Source: Thaumasiovibrio sp043421945
GTDB lineage: Bacteria; Pseudomonadota; Gammaproteobacteria; Enterobacterales; Vibrionaceae
Assembly (NCBI GenBank): GCA_043421945.1
Contig: JBHOGO010000003.1
Span: 62,001 to 126,000, forward strand
Direction of reading: 5' to 3'
DNA length: 64,000 nt
Shown here: in pieces, positions 52,415 through 61,625 of the stretch
Layout: each line of letters begins with the position of its first letter
How positions within the stretch are numbered: the first letter of the stretch is position 1
Program-made: the position numbers and the translations under genes
Notes under the pieces: generated by a model
Database searches by the model: none
What the model was told of the DNA's origin: nothing
The model's input: only the letters and a program-made list of their open reading frames with translations

Positions 52415-52619
52415 TTACCTATGTTGTTTCTTTTTTGTCTGAATTTAATAACAACAAACAGTGTTGCCCTAAACGATAGTATTTGTTGAACCTGTGACTT
52501 TTCTGTGATTTTCGACTTTGATTAATCTTATTGGATATATACTCAATAGGTAATCGCTGTATTGGCACCGAATGTGCAATATTTTATGCATTTTTGACCA
52601 AGTGAGTGGATGTTGTTTT

Positions 52620-53597
52620 ATGGTTGAGCATTGTCATTATAATGATCCCGATGGATATAGTTGCAACGGGGTTTGTGAAAAAGGGTCGAATTACTGTTAT
52701 TGGCATGACCCAGAAATCATAAAGTCATCGCCAGATGATGTGAAAAAATTTGAAGCGTACGCGAAAGAGGGCGGTTTGTTGCGAGGGGTTAGTATGAAAA
52801 GAGCTAACCTAGAGCACGTTAACTTGGTAAACCATAACAGTAAACATGGCTATGACTTGAGTTATGCTGATTTTTATCGTGCAAACCTAAAACATGGGCA
52901 TTTGTTTAATATTCGTATTGAGCATGGAAGCCTCATGAAAGCGGATTTATCGGAAGCGAATATACATTGCGCAAAATTGCGTCATTGCAACTTGCTCGGC
53001 ATCAAACTTAAGGGAACAAAGATAGACAATATTGATATTGGCGCACAACTTATCCAAGAAAGAAAAGGCAGTATCGAAGCAAAAGCGCACCATCATGAAC
53101 AAGCATTGGATTTGTTTGAGCAGGCCGAAGAAATATACCGAGACTTACGAAAAGCGGCAGAAAACCAAGGGATCTTTATGATGGCAGGGCATTGCCTTCA
53201 AAAAGAGCTCACTATGCGTCGTATGCAGATGCCCAAATATTCGATTAACCGTATGACCTCGAAAGTCGTTGATCTATTCTGTGGCTATGGCGAAAACCCG
53301 ATGCGGGTCGTCTCTTTTTCTTTGCTATTAATTTTGAGCTGCGCGATTTTATATTTCCTATTTGGGATTGAATTTGACGGAGAGCTTGTTCGATTTTCTC
53401 CCCATCATTCAATAGCCCAGAATGCTTTGGCGCTTGTTGAGTGTCTCTATTATAGTGTGGTCACATTCACCACTTTAGGCTACGGAGACTTTATCCCAGT
53501 AGGGCTCTCGCGGCTGATTGCTGCGACGGAGGCGTTTACTGGCAGTTTTACGATTGCACTCTTTGTCGTTGTTTTCGTCAAGAAGATGACTCGTTAA
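52620..53597 (+). CDS. Pentapeptide-repeat protein with C-terminal two-helix potassium channel
   Basis: A 325-residue protein with three parts. The N-terminus (about 1-35) has a Cys/His cluster (C-H-Y, then SCNGVCEKGSNYCYWHDP) resembling a small metal-binding site. Residues 55-135 are a degenerate pentapeptide repeat region (ADFYRANLKHGHL, KADLSEANIHCAKLRHCNL). Residues 145-220 are a helical linker. The C-terminus is a two-membrane-helix ion channel with the filter TTLGYGDFIP (TxGYGD). It should be a cation, probably potassium, channel with a cytoplasmic sensor. ATG 52620 is chosen over the in-frame 52572. Its end overlaps the convergent kinase gene by 20 bases. Confidence 0.85.
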   Translation: MVEHCHYNDPDGYSCNGVCEKGSNYCYWHDPEIIKSSPDDVKKFEAYAKEGGLLRGVSMKRANLEHVNLVNHNSKHGYDLSYADFYRANLKHGHLFNIRIEHGSLMKADLSEANIHCAKLRHCNLLGIKLKGTKIDNIDIGAQLIQERKGSIEAKAHHHEQALDLFEQAEEIYRDLRKAAENQGIFMMAGHCLQKELTMRRMQMPKYSINRMTSKVVDLFCGYGENPMRVVSFSLLLILSCAILYFLFGIEFDGELVRFSPHHSIAQNALALVECLYYSVVTFTTLGYGDFIPVGLSRLIAATEAFTGSFTIALFVVVFVKKMTR

Positions 53598-54795
53598 TGG
53601 GTTGAAAATGAATACTTATAGTGAACTTATTGTCTTGGCTATGCACTTCTAGTGCCCAGTTAAGCCGCTCACAAATTCGTTCTACAATGACCAGACCGCA
53701 ACCGTAGCCTACTTGATGAGCATCAGCATAGTCATTGCTAATGCATAGGCACTCGGCACTTAGCTGGATATTTATCTTTTCTACGGTATAAGCAATCGCA
53801 TTTTTTAGCAGATTGTTTAAGGTAATCACGACAAAGCTGGTAGGCGCCTTAACGGTCACAAGCTCATGATGGTGGTAAGTGATCTGTTTTTCCGGGTTCA
53901 GGCTGGTCAGCTTTTCGAGTTGAGTTTCTATCAATGCCGAGATATCGACATCCTCCCAGTACTGCTGTTCTATGTGAGCTTTCCCTAATAGTAGAAAAGT
54001 GTCCGTTAGGAGTGACATTTCCTCACTGGCGCTGTTGATGCGATTGATTGCCTTCTGGGCAAGAGGGTGAGGTAGTTCAAGTCGCTGTAGTATTTCTGAT
54101 GACCCTTTTACTACCGTGATAGGCGTACGAAGTTCATGGGAAGCAAATCGGCTAAAGTCTTGTTCGCGCTGAAAGTAATGCGCAATGTCAATTTTGCTCT
54201 TGAGCAACGTCTCCTCGATTTCTCGCGTTTCACGATACTGGCTTTCCACTTCAAAAGTATCGTGCTCTGGAGACATCTTGGGAATTTTCTTTTCGATAGC
54301 CGCGAGTGGCGCAGAAAGAGAGCGCATAAAGTAGATGCTATATATCAGTACACTCGTCGTAACGATCAGGCCAAGGATGAACGTCATTAGGTGGAGTCTC
54401 GCTTCATATTCATCGAGATAGTCATCAGCATGCTCTTGAAAGACGATATACAGGAGCCCTTGTTGTGATGGGTGTGGACGCACTAAGAAATGTGTTGTTT
54501 CACCCTCCACGCGATGACCATAAAACCCAGGCTCGGTATAGCGAGAGAGCCAGTGCGGCAAAGTCGCTGTGTCATCATAAGTAAAGAACTCGTAAGGGTT
54601 TGGGACAGGTGCGTTATCACCAAGCTGTTGGTAGTCACGGTAGTATCTTGCATACTCTGTATCGAGCCAGTGTTCGAGGCTAATGATCTCTAATTGATTT
54701 TCAGCAATGTAAATGGTCGCCCAAAAAATGGCGAACATCACCAATGTCGGCACGCCAAAAGCCCAACGAATTTTTGTATAGATACTTGGAAACAT
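53578..54795 (-). CDS. Sensor histidine kinase
   Basis: A 405-residue membrane kinase. Two membrane segments (about 12-30 and 138-157) enclose a periplasmic sensor of about 105 residues. The H box is FSRFASHELRTPITVVKG (phospho-acceptor His), the N box LNNLLKNAIAYT, and the G box region GYGCGLVIVERICERL. The G1 box (SNDYADAH) is not the usual DxGxG, which is seen in a branch of reduced kinases. It is the partner of the response regulator just upstream (1 base between the stop and the start). Its gene converges with the channel gene. Confidence 0.9.
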   Translation of the reverse strand: MFPSIYTKIRWAFGVPTLVMFAIFWATIYIAENQLEIISLEHWLDTEYARYYRDYQQLGDNAPVPNPYEFFTYDDTATLPHWLSRYTEPGFYGHRVEGETTHFLVRPHPSQQGLLYIVFQEHADDYLDEYEARLHLMTFILGLIVTTSVLIYSIYFMRSLSAPLAAIEKKIPKMSPEHDTFEVESQYRETREIEETLLKSKIDIAHYFQREQDFSRFASHELRTPITVVKGSSEILQRLELPHPLAQKAINRINSASEEMSLLTDTFLLLGKAHIEQQYWEDVDISALIETQLEKLTSLNPEKQITYHHHELVTVKAPTSFVVITLNNLLKNAIAYTVEKINIQLSAECLCISNDYADAHQVGYGCGLVIVERICERLNWALEVHSQDNKFTISIHFQPINESSS

Positions 54796-54796
54796 A

Positions 54797-55465
54797 TTAA
54801 GCCCTTAAACGATAGCCCTTGCCATGTAGCGTCTCGATGTAGGCTTTGTGGTGGTTTTTATCAACGGCTTGGCGCAGACCATAAATGTGGCTGCGAAGAG
54901 CGTCACTCGGAGGGGCATCATCTCCCCAAACATAATGAATAACTTCTTCGCGTGTGATAATCGCTGGCGATTGTTGAATGAATAGGGTAAGTATTTTAAA
55001 TTGAATATGACTTAATTTAATGGCTTCACCGTTACGATAAACTTCGTAAGTTAGGGTGTTGAGCTCAAGATCAGCAAACTTGAGTCGTGTCAGGTCTTTT
55101 GTGGGACCCCTGCGGTGTAGTGCGTTAAGGCGCATGAGCAACTCTTCCATTGCAAATGGCTTAATAAGGTAGTCGTCACCACCGGCATCAAAAGCGGCTT
55201 GCTTGTCCTTAAGACCATCTTTGGCGGTCAGAAAAAGGATCGGCGCTTGGCAATGTAGATAATTTCTCAGCTGCTGGGTTGTGGTAATCCCGTCAAGTTT
55301 AGGCATCATTATATCCATCACGATAACATCGTAGTGATGTGTCTTCGATAGCGCTAATGCACTTTCACCATGATAAGCACAATCGACATCAATATTTTCC
55401 AGCTCAAGAAAATCTGCGATCGTCTCCGCAACAGAGTGATTATCTTCTACGATGAGTACTTTCAT
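54797..55465 (-). CDS. OmpR-family response regulator
   Basis: A 222-residue DNA-binding regulator. The receiver domain has the acidic pair IVEDN, phospho-acceptor Asp in VIVMDIMMPKLDG, Thr in LFLTAKD and Lys in YLIKPFA. The C-terminal winged helix (about 125-222) ends with the typical IETLHGKGYRLRA. It is the first gene of a two-gene operon with the kinase, and is read away from the DUF5666 lipoprotein gene at 55553 with only an 87-base gap, so it probably controls that gene. Confidence 0.95.
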   Translation of the reverse strand: MKVLIVEDNHSVAETIADFLELENIDVDCAYHGESALALSKTHHYDVIVMDIMMPKLDGITTTQQLRNYLHCQAPILFLTAKDGLKDKQAAFDAGGDDYLIKPFAMEELLMRLNALHRRGPTKDLTRLKFADLELNTLTYEVYRNGEAIKLSHIQFKILTLFIQQSPAIITREEVIHYVWGDDAPPSDALRSHIYGLRQAVDKNHHKAYIETLHGKGYRLRA

Positions 55466-55552
55466 TGACGCTGCCTTGACGTTAATTTCACGAACGCTTC
55501 ACGCCCATAAAAATAGAATAGCCGTATATTCATTTTGTTTAAAAGGTAAGTG

Positions 55553-56791
55553 ATGAACAAGTTCATTGTAGTGGGAACTCTTGGCGCTCTGCTGGTTGGT
55601 TGCGGTGGGTCTGGTGGTGCCTCAACGCCGGCTTCTAAAACAGGTTTTTTAGATGGCCAGATTCAACAGCTTTCACAACAGAATAAAACACTTCGTGTCA
55701 ACGGTTACCATCTGGATGCGAGTATTGCAGAGGTTGTTTATCGTGATCAATCGGTCTCATTTTCTGATTTAACCAATGGCATGCGTGCACAGTTCGATGT
55801 CACCGACAACAAAATATCAGAAATGAAGCTAGATCCTAGTTTGGTTGGGGAAGTAACCTCTATTTCTGGCAACCAGTTCACGGTGAATGGGTTAAAACTG
55901 ACCTATGACAATTTAGGAAATATCAAAAAGAACGATTGGGTGATGGTGACGACATATCCAACGGCGGAAGGAAACCATGAAGTTGTTTCTGTCGCAAAAA
56001 TAGATCCTGTGGCTCAGGTAGAAATTGAAGGCATGGTTTCAGGGCTAACGGCATCAGAGTTTCATCTTGGTACGATGCGCGTAGATTATAGCAATGCAGA
56101 AGTTGATGACCGTGATGAACTGAGAGATGGTGCTTGGGTTGAGGTCTTTGGTGCCATATACGACAACCAGAACTTTAAGGCCTATGAAGTCGAGGTGGAA
56201 GATGACGCTGACTTTGATGATGTTGAAATTGAAGGTCTGGTGACGTGGGTAAACAGTGATATCACACTGTTTGAATTGAATGGTCGTTTACGTATCGAAG
56301 TTAATGATCGTACAGAATTTGATGATGGACGACGTAGTGATCTGCAATCAGGGCGTTGGGTTGAAGTCGAAATGATCTTTAATCAAGGGCGACTCGTTGC
56401 TGAAGAGATTGAATTTGAAGACGGCGGTGATTTTGAGCGTGGCAAAGAGTTTGAAGTTGAAGGGGAAGCTCGTTATCGCAATGGGAAGCTAACAATCAAT
56501 GATATTGAGATTGTGGTTAATAGTAATACTGAATTTGACGATAACCTCTCGTTGGGCAATATCGACGGCCGTTGGGTAGAAATTGAAGGTCGCTATTACA
56601 ATAATGCATTTGTCGCGGATGAAATTGAACGAGAAGATCGTGACGATGATATTGAGCTTGAGGGACCGGTTAGCAATAACACGCTATGGGGTTACGTTGC
56701 TCGTGACCATTCTTTGGCGAAATACAACGGTCGCTGGGTGGATGTTGACTGTGACTTCGATGGCACACAAGTGTATGACTGTGATGACTAA
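55553..56791 (+). CDS. Lipoprotein with DUF5666 repeats
   Basis: A 412-residue exported lipoprotein. The lipobox LLVGC (Cys near residue 17) follows a short signal peptide. The rest is made of about five copies of a DUF5666-like beta module, each with a EGxV-type strand and a R-W-V-E-V-E-type strand (for example EVEIEGLVTWV, GRWVEVEMIF, GRWVEIEGRYY, GRWVDVDC). It is strongly acidic. ATG 55553 (AAAAGG upstream) is preferred over GTG 55550. Function is unknown. It is divergent from the two-component system, the usual genetic partner of such proteins, and ends at a terminator. Confidence 0.85.
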   Translation: MNKFIVVGTLGALLVGCGGSGGASTPASKTGFLDGQIQQLSQQNKTLRVNGYHLDASIAEVVYRDQSVSFSDLTNGMRAQFDVTDNKISEMKLDPSLVGEVTSISGNQFTVNGLKLTYDNLGNIKKNDWVMVTTYPTAEGNHEVVSVAKIDPVAQVEIEGMVSGLTASEFHLGTMRVDYSNAEVDDRDELRDGAWVEVFGAIYDNQNFKAYEVEVEDDADFDDVEIEGLVTWVNSDITLFELNGRLRIEVNDRTEFDDGRRSDLQSGRWVEVEMIFNQGRLVAEEIEFEDGGDFERGKEFEVEGEARYRNGKLTINDIEIVVNSNTEFDDNLSLGNIDGRWVEIEGRYYNNAFVADEIEREDRDDDIELEGPVSNNTLWGYVARDHSLAKYNGRWVDVDCDFDGTQVYDCDD

Positions 56792-56851
56792 CCATTGAAA
56801 GAGATGAATAAGCACACTGTGAATCGTACTCCACAGCGGTGTGAATGATAG

Positions 56852-56884
56852 GAAAAGAGCGCGTTAATGGTGCTCTTTTCATTA
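56852..56884 (+). terminator. Terminator behind the DUF5666 gene
   Basis: GAAAAGAGC-GCGTTAATGGT-GCTCTTTTC, 9-base stem followed by ATT; moderate terminator. Confidence 0.7.
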
Positions 56885-57009
56885 TCTATTATATTAGGTG
56901 AGAAGAGTACGTGAAAAATGAACGTACTAATCACTGAAATGAGACTAGCATCACCTTGCAGATTTAGGTACAGTCGAGAGACTAATACTATAGGAATGCA
57001 GACACATTA

Positions 57010-58293
57010 ATGGACAGCCTCACCCTTCAACCCATCAACTGTATTGACGGGGAAATCAACCTTCCGGGTTCAAAAAGCGTTTCAAATCGCGCGTTATTAT
57101 TAGCAGCTTTGGCAAAAGGAAAGACTCGCCTGACTAATCTGCTTGATAGTGATGATATTCGACACATGCTCAATGCCCTCTCTTCATTGGGGGTGAACTA
57201 CCAACTCTCTGATGACAAGACAGTGTGTGAAGTTGAAGGACTTGGACAAGCTTTTAACACTTCAGACCAAGCGTTAGAACTTTTTCTCGGTAATGCAGGC
57301 ACGGCGATGCGTCCTCTGGCGGCAGCACTATGTTTGGGGAATGGAGAATATACGCTAACAGGCGAGCCACGCATGAAAGAGCGTCCAATTGGGCATCTTG
57401 TGGAGGCATTACGCCAAGTGGGCGCCGATGTTAGTTATCTTGAAAATGACAATTATCCACCATTGTTGATCAAAGGTACCGGGTTAAAAGGTGGTGAAGT
57501 TGAAATTGATGGTTCTATCTCTAGTCAATTTTTGACTGCCTTTTTGATGGCTGCACCTTTAGCGAATACCAATACCGTAATTCGTATTAAAGGCGACCTC
57601 GTCTCTAAGCCTTATATCGATATTACATTGAATATTATGGCGCAATTTGGTGTTGAAGTTGAAAACCAAGACTACCAAACCTTCATTGTTCCTGCCGGTC
57701 AGCGTTATTTATCACCGGGTGAATTTTTGGTGGAAGGTGATGCTTCCTCCGCGTCATATTTCTTAGCTGCAGCGGCAATCAAAGGCGGCTCGGTGAAAGT
57801 GACAGGCATTGGTAAGAAGAGTATTCAAGGTGATGTTCAATTTGCCGATGCACTAGCAGAAATGGGCGCTGAAATAGAGTGGGGCGATGACTACGTGATT
57901 GCTCGGCGTGGTGAGCTGAGAGCGGTAGATATGGATTTCAATCATATCCCAGATGCAGCAATGACCATCGCGACGGCAGCCCTTTTTGCAAAAGGTACAA
58001 CGTCTATTCGTAATGTGTATAACTGGCGAGTGAAAGAAACCGATCGTCTATCTGCGATGGCGACTGAACTGCGTAAAGTCGGAGCGTTGGTCGATGAAGG
58101 CGAAGACTACATTACTATTACACCGCCAGAAACGTTGAAACATGCTGCGATAGATACCTACGATGATCACCGTATGGCGATGTGTTTCTCGCTGGTGGCG
58201 CTGAGTGATACTCCCGTTACTATCAACGACCCTAAATGCACATCAAAAACATTCCCTGACTACTTTGACCGCTTACAAGGCCTGAGTCAGTAG
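57010..58293 (+). CDS. aroA: 5-enolpyruvylshikimate-3-phosphate synthase
   Basis: A 427-residue shikimate pathway enzyme. The N-terminal PGSKSVSNRALLLAALAKG and the NAGTAMRPLAAAL motif are class I EPSP synthase signatures, and the latter carries the glyphosate-sensitive form. The C-terminal SxKETDR equivalent reads NWRVKETDRLSAM. The length equals E. coli AroA (427). A hairpin separates it from cmk; the order aroA-cmk-rpsA-ihfB agrees with enterobacteria. Confidence 0.98.
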   Translation: MDSLTLQPINCIDGEINLPGSKSVSNRALLLAALAKGKTRLTNLLDSDDIRHMLNALSSLGVNYQLSDDKTVCEVEGLGQAFNTSDQALELFLGNAGTAMRPLAAALCLGNGEYTLTGEPRMKERPIGHLVEALRQVGADVSYLENDNYPPLLIKGTGLKGGEVEIDGSISSQFLTAFLMAAPLANTNTVIRIKGDLVSKPYIDITLNIMAQFGVEVENQDYQTFIVPAGQRYLSPGEFLVEGDASSASYFLAAAAIKGGSVKVTGIGKKSIQGDVQFADALAEMGAEIEWGDDYVIARRGELRAVDMDFNHIPDAAMTIATAALFAKGTTSIRNVYNWRVKETDRLSAMATELRKVGALVDEGEDYITITPPETLKHAAIDTYDDHRMAMCFSLVALSDTPVTINDPKCTSKTFPDYFDRLQGLSQ

Positions 58294-58296
58294 TTT

Positions 58297-58326
58297 AAAA
58301 GCTCAGCGTTTATCGCTGAGCTTTAT
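58297..58326 (+). terminator. Terminator behind aroA
   Basis: AAAGCTCAGCG-TTTAT-CGCTGAGCTTT, 11-base stem followed by ATCTTT. Confidence 0.8.
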
Positions 58327-58474
58327 CTTTCCTTCCCCTCAAACAGCGTAACCACATCACAACTCATCGTCTTCCTTTCGCAATCCATAGCCGAATATGA
58401 ATTTATCAAGTATAATTCGCGCCGCCGATACTAATGGACAACCGTTAGTAAAAATAAATAAAACGGAGATAACT

Positions 58475-59158
58475 ATGTCAAGTTCAGCGCCAGTCATTAC
58501 TGTCGACGGACCTAGTGGTGCAGGTAAAGGCACCTTGTGCATGTTGTTGGCTGAAAGGTTAGGTTGGAATTTACTCGATTCTGGTGCTATATATCGTGTA
58601 CTTGCACTTGCTGCAATTCATCATGGTATTGATGCCGAGTCTGAAGAAGTATTAGTCACTTTGGCTGCAAACTTGGATGTTCAGTTTGTTGCCGAAGGTG
58701 AATTGGTAAAGGTTGTTCTCGAAGGAGAAGACGTATCACGTACATTGCGTACTGAAGAAGTTGCAGGTACAGCGTCTCAAATCGCAGCCTTACCACGAGT
58801 TCGTGAAGCACTATTGCGTCGTCAACGTGCATTTTCGGGTGCGCCGGGTTTGATTGCTGACGGTCGTGATATGGGAACAGTGGTTTTCCCTCAAGCGGAA
58901 GTGAAAATTTTCCTTGATGCGAGTGCAGAAGAACGCGCTCAACGACGTATGAACCAGTTGCAAAATAAAGGGTTAGATGTTAACCTCGACGCCCTTTTAA
59001 GTGAGATACAAGAGCGTGATTACCGCGATCGTAACCGTGCAGTAGCACCATTACGACCTGCTGATGACGCGTTAGTGCTTGATTCGACTGAATTAAACAT
59101 CGAACAAGTCACTGAACAAGCTCTTGCTTATATAGAAACCAAATTATCAATAGTGTAA
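58475..59158 (+). CDS. cmk: Cytidylate kinase
   Basis: A 227-residue nucleoside monophosphate kinase that phosphorylates CMP and dCMP. The P-loop is VDGPSGAGKGT; later motifs are LDSGAIYR, GRDMGTVVFP and RDYRDRNRAVAPL. ATG 58475 is selected, with GGAGAT upstream and the family's N-terminus; the frame is open from 58397. It comes before rpsA, as in enterobacteria, with a leader of 119 bases between them. Confidence 0.97.
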   Translation: MSSSAPVITVDGPSGAGKGTLCMLLAERLGWNLLDSGAIYRVLALAAIHHGIDAESEEVLVTLAANLDVQFVAEGELVKVVLEGEDVSRTLRTEEVAGTASQIAALPRVREALLRRQRAFSGAPGLIADGRDMGTVVFPQAEVKIFLDASAEERAQRRMNQLQNKGLDVNLDALLSEIQERDYRDRNRAVAPLRPADDALVLDSTELNIEQVTEQALAYIETKLSIV

Positions 59159-59277
59159 CTGTGTTTTGATGTAGTTACGTTATTGACGGTGTCAGGATTA
59201 AGGATGATCACTGACTTTAATATCAACCCCATGCGGTAGGATACCCGTGGTTGTTAATCAAATTGAAGATTAATTAA
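59159..59277 (+). promoter_or_regulatory. rpsA leader with weak ribosome binding site
   Basis: The 119-base leader ends GAAGATTAATTAA before ATG 59278 and lacks a good Shine-Dalgarno sequence. In enterobacteria the rpsA mRNA has a structured leader with a weak site, and S1 itself represses its translation; the same arrangement is suggested here. Confidence 0.5.
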
Positions 59278-60948
59278 ATGACTGAATCTTTTGCTCTACT
59301 CTTTGAAGAGTCTCTGAAAGAAATCGAAACTCGCCCTGGCGCGATTGTTAAAGGTACTGTAGTTGCTATCGAGAACGGTTTCGTTCTTGTTGATGCTGGC
59401 CTTAAGTCTGAGTCTGCTATTCCTGCTGAACAATTCAAGAACGCTGCTGGCGAACTTGAAGTTGAAGTTGGTGCTGACGTAGACGTAGCTCTAGACGCGA
59501 TTGAAGATGGTTTCGGTGAGACTCAACTTTCTCGTGAGAAAGCGAAGCGTCATGAAGCGTGGATCCAGCTTGAAAAAGCTTACGAAGACGCAGAAACAGT
59601 TATGGGCGTTATCAACGGTAAGGTTAAGGGCGGCTTCACAGTTGAACTTAACGGCATCCGTGCGTTCCTACCTGGTTCTCTTGTTGACGTACGTCCAGTA
59701 CGTGACACTGCTCACCTTGAAGGTAAAGAGCTAGAGTTCAAAGTAATCAAGCTAGATCAGAAGCGCAACAACGTTGTTGTTTCTCGTCGTGCTGTTATCG
59801 AATCTGAAAACAGTGTTGAGCGTGATGAGCTACTTGCTTCTCTACAAGAAGGCATGGAAGTTAAAGGTATCGTTAAGAACCTTACTGACTACGGTGCATT
59901 CGTTGACCTAGGTGGCGTTGACGGTCTACTACACATCACAGATATGGCTTGGAAGCGTGTTAAGCACCCATCTGAGATCGTAAATGTTGGTGACGAGATC
60001 AATGTTAAAGTTCTTAAGTTCGATCGTGAGCGCACTCGTGTTTCTCTAGGTCTTAAGCAACTTGGCGAAGATCCATGGGTAGCAATCGCTAAGCGTTACC
60101 CAGAAAGCACTAAGCTTACTGGTCGTGTTACTAACCTAACTGATTACGGCTGCTTCGTAGAAATCGAAGAAGGCGTTGAAGGTCTAGTACACGTTTCAGA
60201 AATGGATTGGACTAACAAGAACATCCACCCTTCTAAAGTTGTTAATGTTGGCGACGAAGTAGAGGTTATGGTTCTTGAGATTGACGAAGAACGTCGTCGT
60301 ATCTCTCTAGGTCTTAAGCAGTGTAAAGCTAACCCTTGGCAGTCATTCGCTGAAGCGCAAGCTAAAGGCGATAAAGTTACTGGTAAGATCAAGTCTATCA
60401 CTGACTTCGGTATCTTCATCGGTCTTGACGGCGGCATCGACGGTCTAGTTCACCTATCTGACATTTCTTGGAACGCAACTGGCGAAGACGCTGTTCGTGA
60501 ATACAAGAAAGGCGACGAGATCTCTGCAGTTGTTCTAGCAGTAGACGCAGAGCGTGAGCGTATCTCTCTAGGCGTTAAACAAATCGAAGAAGACCCATTC
60601 AACGGTTTTGTTGCTCTGAACAAGAAAGGTGCTCTAGTTAACGGTACTGTTTCTGAAGTTGACGCTAAAGGTGCAACTATCGAGCTAGCTGAAGGCGTTG
60701 AAGGCTACATCCGCGCTTCTGAAGTTTCTCGTGACCGCATCGAAGACGCATCTTTGATCCTATCTGTAGGCGACGCTGTTGAAGCGAAGTTCACAGGTGT
60801 TGATCGTAAGAACCGCGTAATCAACTTGTCTATCAAAGCGAAAGACGAAGCTGAAGAGCAAGAAGCAATGGCTTCACTGAACAAGTCGGAAGACGGCGGT
60901 TTCGGTAGCGCTATGGCTGACGCGTTCAAAGCAGCGAAAGGCGAATAA
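59278..60948 (+). CDS. rpsA: 30S ribosomal protein S1
   Basis: A 556-residue RNA-binding ribosomal protein with six S1 repeats (starting near residues 20, 105, 190, 277, 364 and 450), recognisable by G-x-V-x-x-x-x-x-Y-G-A/C-F-V strings such as LTDYGAFVDLGGVDGLLHI and LTDYGCFVEIEEGVEGLVH. S1 brings mRNA to the 30S subunit. The codon use is strongly biased (for example, GCT, GTT, CTA and CGT) as expected for a very highly expressed gene, clearly more than the neighbours. Confidence 0.99.
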   Translation: MTESFALLFEESLKEIETRPGAIVKGTVVAIENGFVLVDAGLKSESAIPAEQFKNAAGELEVEVGADVDVALDAIEDGFGETQLSREKAKRHEAWIQLEKAYEDAETVMGVINGKVKGGFTVELNGIRAFLPGSLVDVRPVRDTAHLEGKELEFKVIKLDQKRNNVVVSRRAVIESENSVERDELLASLQEGMEVKGIVKNLTDYGAFVDLGGVDGLLHITDMAWKRVKHPSEIVNVGDEINVKVLKFDRERTRVSLGLKQLGEDPWVAIAKRYPESTKLTGRVTNLTDYGCFVEIEEGVEGLVHVSEMDWTNKNIHPSKVVNVGDEVEVMVLEIDEERRRISLGLKQCKANPWQSFAEAQAKGDKVTGKIKSITDFGIFIGLDGGIDGLVHLSDISWNATGEDAVREYKKGDEISAVVLAVDAERERISLGVKQIEEDPFNGFVALNKKGALVNGTVSEVDAKGATIELAEGVEGYIRASEVSRDRIEDASLILSVGDAVEAKFTGVDRKNRVINLSIKAKDEAEEQEAMASLNKSEDGGFGSAMADAFKAAKGE

Positions 60949-61020
60949 TTTGCCTTTGGGGGAAGCAATTCCCCCATTTGCGGTTATACTATTGAGAAAT
61001 AGACAAAAAACGGGGTGTTT

Positions 61021-61299
61021 ATGACCAAATCAGAGCTTATAGAAAGACTGTGCAGTCAACAAACACATCTTTCTGCCAAACAGGTAGAAGATGCAATCAA
61101 GGAAATCCTTGAAACGATGGCTTCCACTCTAGAAGAGGGAGACAGAATCGAGATCCGAGGTTTTGGAAGTTTTTCATTACATTTCCGCGCGCCTCGCGTT
61201 GGACGTAATCCGAAAACAGGCGACAAAGTTGAGTTGGACGGTAAATACGTTCCTCACTTTAAACCTGGTAAGGAACTTCGCGAACGAGTTAATTTTTAA
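61021..61299 (+). CDS. ihfB: Integration host factor subunit beta
   Basis: A 92-residue DNA-bending protein of the HU/IHF family. The DNA-binding arm carries RGFGSFSLHFRAPRVGRNPKTGD with the Pro that intercalates. ATG 61021 is preferred to the GTG at 61015, since MTKSELIERL is the family N-terminus. It pairs with IhfA, encoded elsewhere, to bend promoters, origins and recombination sites. A strong terminator follows. Confidence 0.98.
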   Translation: MTKSELIERLCSQQTHLSAKQVEDAIKEILETMASTLEEGDRIEIRGFGSFSLHFRAPRVGRNPKTGDKVELDGKYVPHFKPGKELRERVNF

Positions 61300-61315
61300 T
61301 TAGTTCGTACTGTTG

Positions 61316-61348
61316 AAAAACGGCATACATTGTATGCCGTTTTTTTAT
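61316..61348 (+). terminator. Terminator of ihfB
   Basis: AAAAACGGCATAC-ATT-GTATGCCGTTTTTTT, 12-base stem with A and T runs. The rest of the 326-base gap to lapA has no visible gene. Confidence 0.93.
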
Positions 61349-61625
61349 GCCTGAAACACTGACTTTCTGCTTTCTTCTCATCTTCTTCGAAAACTGCTGA
61401 ACCCTATTTGTTCTCCCGTGTAAGTTGCGCTAATTTCAATTGTGTAAATTAAGTAATGCATTTGGCTGGAAAGTTATCAAGCCATTTACCTTTGTGTTGT
61501 TTCGTAGCAAATTGGCGGGTATTTTCTAAGTTATAGCCTGATTTTTTGAGTTTCTTTCATGGTTTGGTAAGTAAAATTGCTGCATAATCAGGGCTCGAAC
61601 ATATGAATAAAAAAAAGGATTACCA

